64,000 nucleotides of DNA from Sphingopyxis sp. MSC1_008 (GTDB lineage: Bacteria > Pseudomonadota > Alphaproteobacteria > Sphingomonadales > Sphingomonadaceae): contig NZ_JALPRD010000011.1 in assembly GCF_023197165.1 (NCBI RefSeq), positions 1 through 64,000 of the forward strand. The letters are read 5' to 3'. The position numbers and the translations under genes are program-made. Positions within the stretch are counted from its first letter, which is position 1. Every line of letters begins with the position of its first letter. Of the stretch, positions 16,512-26,800 are shown piece by piece. The notes under the pieces are model-generated. The model searched no databases and had not been told where the DNA came from. It saw nothing but the letters and a program-made list of their open reading frames with translations.

Positions 16512-18827
16512 TCACCTTTGCTGGCCATATTGGTCGGTGAGCACGTCGCGGCGGCCGACATGGTTCGGGGGACTGACCAGCCCTTCCTCCTCCATCCGCT
16601 CGATCAGGCGCGCGGCGCTGTTGTAACCGATGCGCAGCTGGCGCTGGAGCCAGCTCGTCGAGGCCTTCTGGCTTTCGACGACGATCTGGCAGGCCTTGGC
16701 GTACATGCGGTCTTCGGCGCTGTCGCCGCCCGCGGGCGCGCCTTCCATCGCGAAGCCGCCGTCCTCGGGGTCCTCGGTGACGCTCTCGACATAGTCGGGA
16801 CGGCCCTGCCCGCGCCAATGGTCGGCGACCGCGCGCACCTCGTCGTCGGACACGAACGGCCCGTGGATACGCGTGATCTGCTTGCCGCCGGGGACGTAGA
16901 GCATGTCGCCCTTGCCGAGCAGCTGTTCGGCGCCCGCTTCGCCAAGGATCGTGCGGCTGTCGATTTTCGACGTGACGTTGAAGCTGATGCGCGTCGGCAG
17001 GTTCGCCTTGATCACGCCGGTGATGACATCGACCGAGGGGCGCTGGGTCGCAAGGATCAAGTGGATGCCCGCCGCGCGCGCCTTTTGCGCGAGGCGCTGG
17101 ATCAGGAATTCGACCTCCTTGCCCGCGGTCATCATCAGGTCGGCGAGTTCGTCGACGACGACGACGATCTGCGGCAGCGGGGCGTAGTCGAGCGTCTCTT
17201 CCTCATAGATCGGTTGGCCCGTGTCGGGATCATAGCCCGTCTGGACGCGGCGGCCCAAGGATTTGCCCTTGGCGAGCGCGCCGCGCACCTTGTCGTTATA
17301 GCTCGCAAGGTTGCGCACCGACAGCGACGACATCATCCGGTAGCGGTCCTCCATCTGCTCGACCGCCCATTTAAGGGCGCGGATCGCCTTCTTGGGCTCG
17401 GTCACCACGGGGGCGAGCAGGTGCGGGATGTCGTCATAGACGCTGAGTTCCAGCATCTTGGGATCGATCATGATCATCTTCACCTGGTCGGGCCCCAGGC
17501 GATAAAGGAGTGAGAGGATCATCGCGTTGAGGCCGACCGACTTACCCGAACCCGTCGTACCCGCGATCAGCAGGTGCGGCATCGGGGCCAAGTCGGCGAT
17601 CATCGCGTCGCCGCTGATATTCTTCCCCAGGATGATCGGCAGCGCGCCGGTCTGGTCCTGGAACAGCGCGCTGCCGATGATTTCGTGCAGCACCACCGAT
17701 TCGCGATGCGCGTTTGGCAGTTCGATGCCGATCACGGTGCGGCCGGGGATCGGCGCGATGCGCGCCGACAGCGCCGACATGTTGCGCGCGATATCATCGG
17801 CGAGGTTCGACACGCGGCTGGCTTTCGTGCCCGGCGCGGGCTCGAGTTCGTACATGGTGACGACGGGGCCGGGGCGCACCGCGGTGACGACGCCCTTGAC
17901 CTGGAAATCCTCGAGTACCGATTCGAGCAGGCGCGCGTTGCGCTCGAGCCCCGCCTTGTCGATCTGCCCGGTCGGTCCCGGCGGGGGCGGCGCGAGCAGG
18001 TCGATCGACGGCAGCTGGTAATTGGTGAACAGCTCGGTCTGCGGCTTCGGCTTGGGTTTGGAGGGCGCCGTACGCTGCGCCGGGTCGGCGATCTCGGGCG
18101 GGGCGCGGTCGCTCGGCTCGGCAACCGCGCGCGGCCGCACGACCCGATCCATCAGGTTCGGCGCCTTCACCTCCTCGCTTGGCACCCGCGCGGGTTCGAC
18201 AATGCGGCTGCTGCTCTCGGCGGCGGGCAGCCTGAAGCGCGATGTCCAGCCCTTTTCGAGCCGCAACGCGCGCCACGCGAGCCACAAGCCAAGCCCGACA
18301 AGCAGCAATATCGTCGCAAAGCGGATCAGCGCCGCGGCGGGCTCGCCCGCCTGCGCGAACAGCGGTGCGACCGCGCCGCCGATCAGCAGCGCGATGATCC
18401 CGCCCCAGCCCGCAGGCATGGGCGCGTTCGTCGCGGGCGACCAGAGTTCGGCACCGAGCCCGACGAGCAGAATCCCGATGAAGCTGTAGGCGAGCTGGCG
18501 CGGCCAATAGGGCTGCGCCTCGCCCGTCCACAGCCGCCACGCGATGATGCCGAGCAGCGGAAGCAGCAGGACAATCGGCGCGCCGCCGATCGACAGGCCC
18601 AGGTCGGCGAACCAGGCACCCGCGCCGCCCATCCAGTTGGCGGCGGTGCCGTGCGCGGCGGTATTCAGCGCCGCGTCGGTGCTGTCATAGGTGACGAGCG
18701 CGAGGGTCAGGAACAGCGTGAAAAGCCCGAGCGCCACCGCCGCGGCGATCACGAGCGATCGCGCGATGCTTTGGCGGAAAACCGTGCGCCAATCGGCCTT
18801 TGCGGGTGCGGCCTTGCGGCTAGCCAT
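16512..18827 (-). CDS. ftsK: DNA translocase FtsK
   Basis: This encodes 771 residues. Four hydrophobic segments (about residues 20-175) anchor it at the septum. A Pro/Arg-rich linker of about 120 residues is much shorter than in Escherichia coli. The motor follows, with Walker A GTTGSGKSVG near residue 420, Walker B IVVVVDELADLMM and the RecA-like LATQRPSVDVITG region. The C-terminus carries the winged-helix gamma domain that reads KOPS sites (STSWLQRQLRIGYNSAARLIERME). It segregates chromosome ends at division and activates XerCD at dif. Divergent from the UbiH-family gene. Confidence 0.95.
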   Translation of the reverse strand: MASRKAAPAKADWRTVFRQSIARSLVIAAAVALGLFTLFLTLALVTYDSTDAALNTAAHGTAANWMGGAGAWFADLGLSIGGAPIVLLLPLLGIIAWRLWTGEAQPYWPRQLAYSFIGILLVGLGAELWSPATNAPMPAGWGGIIALLIGGAVAPLFAQAGEPAAALIRFATILLLVGLGLWLAWRALRLEKGWTSRFRLPAAESSSRIVEPARVPSEEVKAPNLMDRVVRPRAVAEPSDRAPPEIADPAQRTAPSKPKPKPQTELFTNYQLPSIDLLAPPPPGPTGQIDKAGLERNARLLESVLEDFQVKGVVTAVRPGPVVTMYELEPAPGTKASRVSNLADDIARNMSALSARIAPIPGRTVIGIELPNAHRESVVLHEIIGSALFQDQTGALPIILGKNISGDAMIADLAPMPHLLIAGTTGSGKSVGLNAMILSLLYRLGPDQVKMIMIDPKMLELSVYDDIPHLLAPVVTEPKKAIRALKWAVEQMEDRYRMMSSLSVRNLASYNDKVRGALAKGKSLGRRVQTGYDPDTGQPIYEEETLDYAPLPQIVVVVDELADLMMTAGKEVEFLIQRLAQKARAAGIHLILATQRPSVDVITGVIKANLPTRISFNVTSKIDSRTILGEAGAEQLLGKGDMLYVPGGKQITRIHGPFVSDDEVRAVADHWRGQGRPDYVESVTEDPEDGGFAMEGAPAGGDSAEDRMYAKACQIVVESQKASTSWLQRQLRIGYNSAARLIERMEEEGLVSPPNHVGRRDVLTDQYGQQR

Positions 18828-18951
18828 GCTCTTGTCCGGTCCCTGTCAGTTAACCACGGCGATATGCGCATGGGGCGGACTCGTCGTCAAGCGCGGCCCC
18901 GTTCCTGCCCACAGCCTTTCCAACCGCTTTGCCGCGCGCTAGGGCGAAGCC

Positions 18952-20193
18952 ATGAGTGAAACGCTGCGCAGCGATGTCCTGATTTCGGGTGGCGGCCTTG
19001 TCGGCCAGGCGCTCGCCCTTGCCCTCGCCCACCATGGCTTGTCGGTCCAGATCGTCGATCCTGCCGACCCTGTGACAACGATCGCGCCGGGTTTCGACGG
19101 TCGCGCGTCGGCGATCGCGAGTGCGACGTGGCAGATGTTCGAGGTGCTGGGGCTCGCCGATCGCCTTGCCGGACACGGCTGCCCGATCCGCGCGATCAAG
19201 GTTGGCGACGGTGCCCCCGACAGGGGCCACGGCGGCGAACTCGACTTCGTTACCGCCGACGGCGATCCGCCGCTCGGCACGATGGTCGAGAATCGCCAGC
19301 TCCGCCTCGCGCTTGCCGCTGGGCTCGCCGAGGCGCCACTCGTTCGCTTGCTGATGCCGGCCGCGGCCGTGTCGCGCGCGATCGACGCGCATGGCGTCAC
19401 GCTGACGCTCGCCGACGGCACAAGGCTCACGGCGCCGCTGCTGATTGTTGCCGAAGGCCGCCGCTCGCCGACGCGCGATGCCGCGGGGTTCAGCATCGCG
19501 AACTGGTCGTACCATCATCATGCGATGATCGGCGCGGTCGTGCACGAAAAGCCGCATGGCAACGTCGCGCACGAAATCTTCTATCCGTCGGGGCCCTTCG
19601 CGCTACTGCCGCTCGTCGATGATGAACAGGGACGCCACCGTTCGGCGTTCGTGTGGACGGTCGCCGAAAAAGATGGTCCCGGTTTCTCCAAGTTGGGCGA
19701 ACGGGGTTTCATCGCCGAATTGCAGAAGCGCGCCGGCGGCGTGCTCGGCACGATGGAGCTCGTCGCGCCGCGGATGACCTATCCGCTCGGCTTTCATCAC
19801 AGCGCTTCGATCGTTGCCGACCGTATCGCGCTCGTCGGCGACGCCGCGCACGGCATCCATCCGATCGCGGGGCAGGGGCTCAACCTTGGCCTCCGCGACG
19901 TTGCTGCGTTGACCGAAGTGCTCGTCGAGGGCGCGCGTCTCGGGCTAGACCTCGGCGATGCGGCGCTGCTCGCGCGCTATCAGCGCTGGCGCGGGCTCGA
20001 CAATATGATGGTCAGCCTTGCGACCGACGGGCTGACGCGGCTGTTCGGCATCCCGGGGCGTACCGCCGCCGCGGTGCGCCGCACCGGTCTGGGCGCGGTG
20101 CAGCGGATGCCAATGCTCAAACGCTTCTTCATGGACGAGGCGCGCGGCGAGGCGGGCGACCTGCCGCGCCTCCTTGCGGGCGCCGAAATCTAG
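18952..20193 (+). CDS. UbiH/UbiF/COQ6-family FAD-dependent monooxygenase
   Basis: This encodes 413 residues. Signatures of class A flavin monooxygenases are present: the N-terminal ADP-binding GGGLVGQALALALAHHG, the DG region near residue 150 (IVAEGRRSPTRDAAG) and the GD motif LVGDAAHGIHPIAGQGLNLGLRD near residue 295. These enzymes hydroxylate the ring in ubiquinone synthesis. Which ring position this one acts on (UbiH, UbiI, UbiF or the alphaproteobacterial UbiL) cannot be decided from the sequence alone, so no symbol is given. Confidence 0.88.
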   Translation: MSETLRSDVLISGGGLVGQALALALAHHGLSVQIVDPADPVTTIAPGFDGRASAIASATWQMFEVLGLADRLAGHGCPIRAIKVGDGAPDRGHGGELDFVTADGDPPLGTMVENRQLRLALAAGLAEAPLVRLLMPAAAVSRAIDAHGVTLTLADGTRLTAPLLIVAEGRRSPTRDAAGFSIANWSYHHHAMIGAVVHEKPHGNVAHEIFYPSGPFALLPLVDDEQGRHRSAFVWTVAEKDGPGFSKLGERGFIAELQKRAGGVLGTMELVAPRMTYPLGFHHSASIVADRIALVGDAAHGIHPIAGQGLNLGLRDVAALTEVLVEGARLGLDLGDAALLARYQRWRGLDNMMVSLATDGLTRLFGIPGRTAAAVRRTGLGAVQRMPMLKRFFMDEARGEAGDLPRLLAGAEI

Positions 20194-20323
20194 GTATTAC
20201 TACCTAGGACGCCGGCAGTGCAGCGCTAAGCATGACATCCTATCCCTGAGTGCGCGGTAACCACGCCGCGGACAGGATGGGGACGGGACCATATCGGCAA
20301 AAAGCGATGCGCTCGAAGCAGCG

Positions 20324-20989
20324 GTGACGGACTATATTCAGGCGCGAACCGCGCTCGACGCGGTGCCCGGGGCGCGGGCAAGGGCCTTGGCCGACCGCAG
20401 CTTCGCCCGGCTCGCCGCGCTCGCCGCGCCGCGTATCCGCTATTTCACGCGCAGCTATGGGCTGACCGATGTCGCCGAGGATGCCGCGCAAGTGTGCGCG
20501 ATCGCGCTTCATCGCGCCGCCGAACGCTATGATCCGGCGCGCGCGCGCTTCACCACCTATGTGAATTGGCAATTCCGCGCCGAATTGCAGGCGCTGCGGC
20601 ACCGGCTTCACGGCGACCAGCGTTGCGCCGGGCGGCGGCATGTCACCGCGACGCTATCGCTCGACGCGTTGCAGGAGGAAGGCGCCGACGCGTGGCTGAC
20701 CGATCCGGCGGCCGAAGATGCGACCGAACAGGGCGCGGCCGACAATCTTGCCGCGCTTTTGGCCGATCGGTTGGTCGAGGAGTGGGCGAGCCGTCGCCGC
20801 GCCAGGCTCGGCGCACCGCGCGGCGATGAAAGCCGGCTGGAAACGCGGCTCGCCGCCGAAAAGAAACTCGTTCGGCACCATCTGATGGTGAGCGACGGGG
20901 CGGAACGGCTGCGCGAAAGCGACCGGCATGTCGTACGCCGGGCGCTCGCCGACATCGTCCATCACGCGCCGGTCCGCAAGTTTCACTGA
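20324..20989 (+). CDS. Short sigma-70-like protein (region 2 visible, region 4 not evident)
   Basis: This encodes 221 residues from a GTG start. Residues about 30-95 look like sigma region 2: a helix around LAALAAPRIRYFTRSYGL, then AEDAAQVCAIALHRAAERYDP and FTTYVNWQFRAELQALRHRL, which resembles the region 2.3/2.4 helix. The C-terminal half has no clear region 4 helix-turn-helix. Upstream of the GTG the frame is open for 21 further codons back to a TAA at 20258, but contains no ATG, GTG or TTG, only an ATA at 20291. The ribosome-binding site is weak. It could be a divergent sigma factor or a regulator derived from one. Confidence 0.6.
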   Translation: MTDYIQARTALDAVPGARARALADRSFARLAALAAPRIRYFTRSYGLTDVAEDAAQVCAIALHRAAERYDPARARFTTYVNWQFRAELQALRHRLHGDQRCAGRRHVTATLSLDALQEEGADAWLTDPAAEDATEQGAADNLAALLADRLVEEWASRRRARLGAPRGDESRLETRLAAEKKLVRHHLMVSDGAERLRESDRHVVRRALADIVHHAPVRKFH

Positions 20990-20994
20990 ATAGT

Positions 20995-21645
20995 CTATTG
21001 CAGCGTGGCGCGGCCGTCGTCGCCGTCGAAGCGCCCGAAAAACTGCATCAGCTGGACGACGAGTTCGGCGCGCGCGTCGATCGGCGACGCCTCAAGCAGC
21101 GCCTGCTTCGCCGCGGCGTCGAACGGCGCGACCTGCGCGATGCCGTTCACCAGCGTGGCGTCGTCGAGCTGGCCGACCGAATCCCAATCGACGACATAGC
21201 CCTGCCGCGCCGCGAAGCGCTTGGCCTCGCGTTCGAGGCTGGCGCGCTCGATGCTTGCCAGCACCGCTTCATCTTCGGCTTCGAGCTCGATCTCGGCCTC
21301 GACCTGCCGAAACGGCGTCGTGACGTCGAGCTCGCGGCGGACACGAAAGCGCGCGACGCCTTCGAGGACGAGATTGAAACGGCCCTCGTCGAGCGCCTCG
21401 ACATCGACGATGCGCCCGACGCAACCGACGTCATAGAGCGCCGGCGGCTCGCGGTCCTCTTCGCCGGGAAGCTGGCGCGGCTGGATCATCCCGATCTGGC
21501 GGTCGCGCGCGAGCACTTCCTGCACCATCGCCGAATAGCGCGGCTCGAAGATGTGCAGCGGCAGGTGCAGCCCGGGGAACAGCACCGCGCCGGTGAGCGG
21601 AAAGATCGCGATCCGCTGGATAGTCAGAGGCGCGGCTTCGCCCAT
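20995..21645 (-). CDS. LON substrate-binding-domain protein
   Basis: This encodes 216 residues made almost entirely of the Lon N-terminal (LON_substr_bdg) domain: IFPLTGAVLFPGLHLPLHIFEPRY, IGMIQPR, VGCVGRIVDVE and a C-terminal helical part. There is no AAA or protease domain. The start at 21645 overlaps the TGA of the thioredoxin gene by one base; the frame is open further upstream but only inside that gene. Function unknown; proximity to a CnoX-like chaperone suggests a link to protein quality control, which is inference. Confidence 0.88.
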   Translation of the reverse strand: MGEAAPLTIQRIAIFPLTGAVLFPGLHLPLHIFEPRYSAMVQEVLARDRQIGMIQPRQLPGEEDREPPALYDVGCVGRIVDVEALDEGRFNLVLEGVARFRVRRELDVTTPFRQVEAEIELEAEDEAVLASIERASLEREAKRFAARQGYVVDWDSVGQLDDATLVNGIAQVAPFDAAAKQALLEASPIDARAELVVQLMQFFGRFDGDDGRATLQ

Positions 21646-22556
21646 CAGCCGAAGAGGATCAGCGACAGGCGGCGGCGCTGGGCGGCGACCCACGCATCCT
21701 CGAGGCCGACAGCTTCGAACAGCGAGAGCAGCTTGGCTCGCGCGGCGTCTTCGTTCCATTCGCGGTCGGCGGCGACGATGTGGAGCAGATTGTCGGCGGC
21801 GGCATCGCGCTGTCCCGCGCCGATCTGCGCGCTCGCAAGGTCGTAACGTGCCTGATGGTCGCCGGGATCTGCGGCCACCGCTGCCTCGAAGGCAGCGAGC
21901 TCGCCCGCGTCAGGGGCATCGGCGGCGAGCGCGAGTGCGCTCTTCGCCTGCGCGATCGCGGGGTCTTCGGCTATGTCGGCGGGCACTATGTCGAGCGCGG
22001 CCTGCGCGCCTTCGATATCGCCCGCGAGCACCAGCGCACGAATCAACCCGCCATGCGCCGCGGCATTGTCGGGCGCGATCTCGAGGATCTGCGCAAAGAT
22101 GCTTGCGGCACGCGGACCGTCGCCTTCGGCGAGGACGCTTTCGCCCATTTCGATCAGCGGCGCGATCTCGACCGCGCGCGCGGTCGCCTCGCTCTCGATC
22201 GGGAGCTGCGCGAGCAGCTGGTCGAGAATCGTCTTCAGCTGGCTTTCGGTGCGCGCGTTGGTCAAGTTGGCGACGGGCTGGCCCTGGAAGATCGCATAGA
22301 CGGTCGGGATCGACTGGACCTGGAACTGGCCGGCGATGAAGCGATTCGCATCGACGTCGACCTTGACCAGTATGACGCCCTTATCGGCATAATCCGCGGC
22401 GACTTTTTCGAGCACCGGGCCGAGCTGCTTGCACGGCCCGCACCATTCGGCCCAGAAATCGAGGATGACGAGACTGGTCATCGAAGGTTCGACGACATCG
22501 CGGCGGAAGGCTTCGACGGCTTCCTTTTCTGTGGGGTTCAGACCGAGCGTGGCCAC
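21645..22556 (-). CDS. CnoX/YbbN-like thioredoxin-TPR protein
   Basis: This encodes 303 residues. The thioredoxin domain (about 10-115) has an intact WCGPC active site (C39 and C42), and the cis-Pro is in SIPTVYAIF. The rest is a TPR-like helical region (about 120-303), ending in the Ala-rich DNLLHIVAADREWNEDAARAKLLSLF pattern of the YbbN/CnoX family. CnoX proteins are redox-active holdases that hand clients to GroEL/ES or DnaK; Caulobacter CnoX keeps WCGPC, unlike the Escherichia coli form. It has no signal peptide, so it is cytoplasmic. Confidence 0.88.
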   Translation of the reverse strand: MATLGLNPTEKEAVEAFRRDVVEPSMTSLVILDFWAEWCGPCKQLGPVLEKVAADYADKGVILVKVDVDANRFIAGQFQVQSIPTVYAIFQGQPVANLTNARTESQLKTILDQLLAQLPIESEATARAVEIAPLIEMGESVLAEGDGPRAASIFAQILEIAPDNAAAHGGLIRALVLAGDIEGAQAALDIVPADIAEDPAIAQAKSALALAADAPDAGELAAFEAAVAADPGDHQARYDLASAQIGAGQRDAAADNLLHIVAADREWNEDAARAKLLSLFEAVGLEDAWVAAQRRRLSLILFG

Positions 22557-22747
22557 GCAGATATGCTCCTGTTTTGATTTGCCGTCGCTTCTGCGCCAGC
22601 GGAAAGACTCTTTCCCCGCTTATGTGGGATTTGCGGGCGATATGCCAACCCTTCGGAGAAAATGCACAATCAGGGGTTGCCGAGTCAAAAAGCCGGTGCT
22701 AATCGCCCGCCTCACCCGCTGGAACCGACCGGTTTCCAGCCGCCAGA

Positions 22748-22822
22748 GCGGGCGTAGCTCAGGGGTAGAGCACAACCTTGCCAAGGTTGGGGTCGAGGGT
22801 TCGAATCCCTTCGCCCGCTCCA
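22748..22822 (+). tRNA. tRNA-Gly(GCC)
   Basis: The 7-bp acceptor stem is GCGGGCG paired with CGCCCGC, followed by discriminator T and an encoded CCA (22820-22822). The anticodon stem CAACC/GGTTG encloses the loop TTGCCAA, giving anticodon GCC at 22780-22782. The D arm (GCTC..GAGC) and the T arm with GGTTCGAATCC are standard. A T-run (GTTTTTC) follows immediately and probably ends the transcript. Confidence 0.97.
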
Positions 22823-22902
22823 GTTTTTCTCAAAGAATCTGCAATTTGACTCCCTTCGGTGAAGGGGGGGCTCGTGCGTGTCGCGCCGGTCGGGGCGCAG
22901 GC

Positions 22903-23400
22903 TCAGCCTGCCGAGAAGGTCAGCGAGACCAGGGCAAAGACGAAGAGAAGCGCCACGGCCGTGAACAAGGCGGTCAATGCCGTGAACAGGATCGCGCTCG
23001 GCCGCCGCCGCGCATAAAGTTCGTTGGCGTCGCTCGCGGTCGCCGCAGCGGTCCCATCGTCCGCTTCCTCATCGGGGGCGGACTTGAGCAGCGCTGCGCT
23101 GATCGCGCTCGCGGGGACGGGCGTCAGAAATTCGCACCCGAAGAGCCGGCCGTCGTGGCGAACGACGCGCGCGGGGGCGGCGCCGAGTTCGGGCAAGACC
23201 AGCAGGAACGTCTCGCCGATCGAAAAGCCCGCGCCGGTCTCGATCAGCAGGCCGGTCCGCGACAGGTTGCGGATGATTACGGCGGATTCGGCCGTGGCGG
23301 TGCGTGCCGCGACATCGAGCCGGAGGGTGCGGCGGTTCGTCCGCCTGCGATCGGCCGTTTCGACGGGAGCTGCGATATGGGCCAGCAAGGATCTCACCAT
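22903..23400 (-). CDS. PilZ-domain protein with C-terminal membrane anchor
   Basis: This encodes 165 residues from an ATG with a strong AAAGGAG site (an upstream ATG at 23433 lacks one). The PilZ domain covers about residues 15-105 and keeps both c-di-GMP contacts, the RxxxR motif within DRRRTNRR and the (D/N)xSxxG motif as NLSRTG. After a linker, a hydrophobic segment near the C-terminus (AILFTALTALFTAVALLFVF) should anchor it in the inner membrane with PilZ in the cytoplasm. It is divergent from the giant adhesin gene, with a 489-base gap, so c-di-GMP control of adhesion is an attractive but untested idea. Confidence 0.88.
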   Translation of the reverse strand: MVRSLLAHIAAPVETADRRRTNRRTLRLDVAARTATAESAVIIRNLSRTGLLIETGAGFSIGETFLLVLPELGAAPARVVRHDGRLFGCEFLTPVPASAISAALLKSAPDEEADDGTAAATASDANELYARRRPSAILFTALTALFTAVALLFVFALVSLTFSAG

Positions 23401-23889
23401 CGTCTCCTTTGGTGAACCCTTATTGCCCTGCAACCCTTAATATTGCATTTTCGCTGCGGTTTTGGGGTGCGCGGGCAGGGCGCAATTGGCCCCGGCAAGA
23501 TCGGGCCGGACCGGCTTGACGCCGTGCAGAGCGCCCGGCCGATTCGCCGCCCGGGCGGCGCCTTGCATGCGACGAGCCGTGTTAAGTTGTGGTTCTAATT
23601 GGGACGGAGGTGTCCCCATCGCGGTGAGCGCTCGCGATAAGGGGTTCAACATACATCATTGAATATACGGCGTATTTTATTCACCCAGCCGCGCCGTGAT
23701 GATCACCTGTTCAGCCAAAATTAGCGATGACTAAAAATGTGTTAACGCGCTTGCGGAGTCCCGGGAATCCATGTTTCCTAAGGGGTGGGGAAGGTCCGAG
23801 TCGCTTGGACCATGGGTCGCACTGACATTGGTGGAAATTTTGCTGTGCCGTTTTTGCGGCAGGGCGAGGTGCGTTCGAGGGAAATTGAC
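23401..23889. promoter_or_regulatory. 489-base divergent control region between PilZ and adhesin genes
   Basis: No gene is seen here. The right two-thirds (23590-23760) is much more AT-rich than the rest of the window and is the likely place for the adhesin promoter; I cannot pick -35/-10 boxes with confidence. One hairpin (CCCCaTCGCG...CGCGAtaaGGGG, 23614-23644) and a small GGTCC...GGACC inverted repeat near 23793-23811 could lie in the leader. Confidence 0.4.
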
Positions 23890-26800
23890 ATGGATGCTTT
23901 CGACAATCCGGCGCGGAATGGAATGACTGGTCCCGAGCGCGACGGCGTATCGAACGAGCAATCGAGCCGGGCCGTACCGGGCGGCGAGTTTCTTGCCGCC
24001 GCGGCGAACGTGACCGCCGCTGCGTCGATCATTCCGCTGGCGATCCAGGCGATCCTCGTTCCCGACGCAAGCGGCCGCATCGTCCTGCCCGCGGGCGCGT
24101 CGATCGACGATATCACGATATCGGGCACCGACCTCGTCATCACCCTGCCGAACGGCCAGGTGTTCATCATTCCCGGCGGCGCGGTAGATGTTCCGTCGAT
24201 CGTCATCGATGGCGATACGGTGCCGGCGAGCACGGTGGCGCAGCTGCTGGAGAATCTGGGCGAACTGAACCCCGAAGCCGGGGTTCGCAGTTCGGGCGGC
24301 AATTTCGCCGATCCCGAAGGCCCGATCCAGGATGCCTATGCGCTCGGCGACCTGCTGCCCTACACCCAGCTTGCGTTCCCGCAGCCCGAGAACCGCGAAC
24401 TGCTGCCGGCCGTTCAGGACGAGGAACCGACGATCGTCATCGTCACCCCCGACCAGCCCGCCGGGATCGCCGCAGCGACCGCGAGCGTCAACGAAGCCGG
24501 CCTTCCCGCGCGTGGCAACGAGCCCGCGGGCAGCAACAGCGCCGCGAACAGCGAAACCACGACGGGTTCGATCGTCTATGACGCCGGCGACGGCCTCGAC
24601 ACGCTCACGATCAACGGCACTGCCATCACCACGGTCGGCCAGGTCATCACGACGCCGCTCGGCCAGCTGACGATCACCAGCCTGACACCCGGCAATGTCG
24701 GCTACAGCTACACGCTGACCGACAACACCAATGCGAATAACAATCTGACCGACGCGTTGACCGTCGTCGTCACCGACAATGACGGTGACACCGCGACCGC
24801 GACGTTGACGATTTCGGTCGTCGACGACGTTCCGATTGCGCGGGGCGACACCGATCAGGTCGCCGCGGGCAGCTTTGCGCCCGAGGCGGGCAATGTCCTG
24901 ACCGGTACGGGTACGACCAGCGGCGCGGCGGGCGCCGACACGCCGGGCGCCGACGGCGCAAGCCTGACGGGGATCCGCGGCGCGAGCACCGAAGGCGGCT
25001 TTTCGGCGCCGGGCCCGGTGCAGGGCCAATATGGCACGCTGACGATCGATGCGCAGGGCGGCTACACCTATGTCCGGAATCCGGGCACTCCCGGCGGCGT
25101 CAACGACGTCTTCAGCTATCAGATTACCGACGGTGACGGCGATACATCGACGGCGACCCTTACCATCAGTATCGCCGACGCGCCGACCGTCATCACCTTC
25201 GTTCCGGGCGACGGCGAAGGTGATGGCGGGACGGTCGTTTACGAGGCCGATCTCGGCCCGCGCGAAGGCGAAACCCCGGGTTCGGCCTTTGCCGGCGGCG
25301 ACGCCTCGACCAGCGGCACAATCGCCTTCTCGGCGATCGACGGCGTCGGCAGCGTGTCGATCGGCGGCGTCGTGGTGACGCCCGGATCTTTGCCGCAGAC
25401 GATTTCGAGCGATACGACGGGGACGCTGGTCGTCACCGGCTACAGTTTCGACGCCGCAACCGGCGAGGGCTCGTTCACCTATGTCTATACGCTGATCGAC
25501 AACAGGCTCGACGGCGATGGCTCGACGGTCAGCTTCGACCTCGTCATCACCGATGCCGACGGCGATGCCGCGTCGGACACGCTCGACATCGATATCGTCG
25601 ATGATGTGCCGACCGCGCGTGCAGACAATGACAGCGTGACCGAGGATGGCCCGACGGTGGCCGACGGGAATGTGCTGACCGGCAGCGGCGGCGAAGATGC
25701 GAATGGCACCGATGGCGTCGCCGACGTGCAGGGTGCCGACGGCGCGACCGTGACCGCAGTGACGGGCGGCGCTGTGGGCGAGCCGCTGGCCGGCGCCTAT
25801 GGTTCGCTGACGCTGAACAGCGACGGCAGCTACAGCTATGCCCTCAACAATGAAGCGCAGGCGGTGCAGGGCCTCGCGGCGGGCGAAACGCTGACCGAGA
25901 CCTTTGCCTACACGATCACCGATGGCGATGGCGACACGTCGACCACGACGCTGACGATCATAATCAACGGCGCCGACGACGGCGTCACGATCTCCGGCCT
26001 CGATGCCGAGGGCGGCGAACTCACCGTCGACGAAGAGGATCTCGCCGATGGCTCGTCGCCCGATGTAACGGCGCTGACGCAGGGCGGCACGTTCGATGTC
26101 TCGACGCCCGACGGCCTTGGCAATGTCACGGTCGGCGGTGTGTCGGTCGTCGCGAACGGCGTGTTCACACCCGCGACGGTCACCAGCCCGCTCGGCACGG
26201 TCAACATCACCGGCTTCACGCCCGTCACGGGCGCCGATGGATCGGTGACCGGCGGCACCTTCACCTATGAATATGTGCTCGCCGACAACACATTGACCCA
26301 CGGAGCGCAGGGCGAGGACAATGTCAGCGACAGCTTTGCGGTGATCGTGACCGACAGCGATGGATCGACCGCCAACGCCAGCCTCGATGTCCGCATCATC
26401 GACGATGTGCCGGCCGCACGCGACGATGTAGACAGCGTGACCGAGGATAGCGGCAACGGCGACAATCCGCCGGCTGCCGATGGCAATGTTCTGACGGGCT
26501 TGGGTGGCGGCGACGCCAACGCGACCGACGGGGTCGCCGACACTCAAGGCGCCGATGGTGCGACGGTCACGGCCGTCGCAGGCGGCGCGCTGGGCGAGGC
26601 TTTTGCCGGCGCCTATGGCTCGCTGACGCTGGGCGCCGACGGCAGCTATCGCTATGTCCTGAACAATCAGGCGCAGCCGGTGCAGGGCCTTTCGGCCGGC
26701 GAAACGCTGACCGAGACCTTCACCTATACGATCACCGACGGCGACGGCGACACCGCAACCGCGACGCTGACTATCACCATCAACGGCGCCGACGATGGCG

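Noticed and set aside
22429-23415. 328-codon + strand frame spanning tRNA-Gly
   Set aside because: It crosses a clear tRNA and the PilZ gene and has no recognisable protein.
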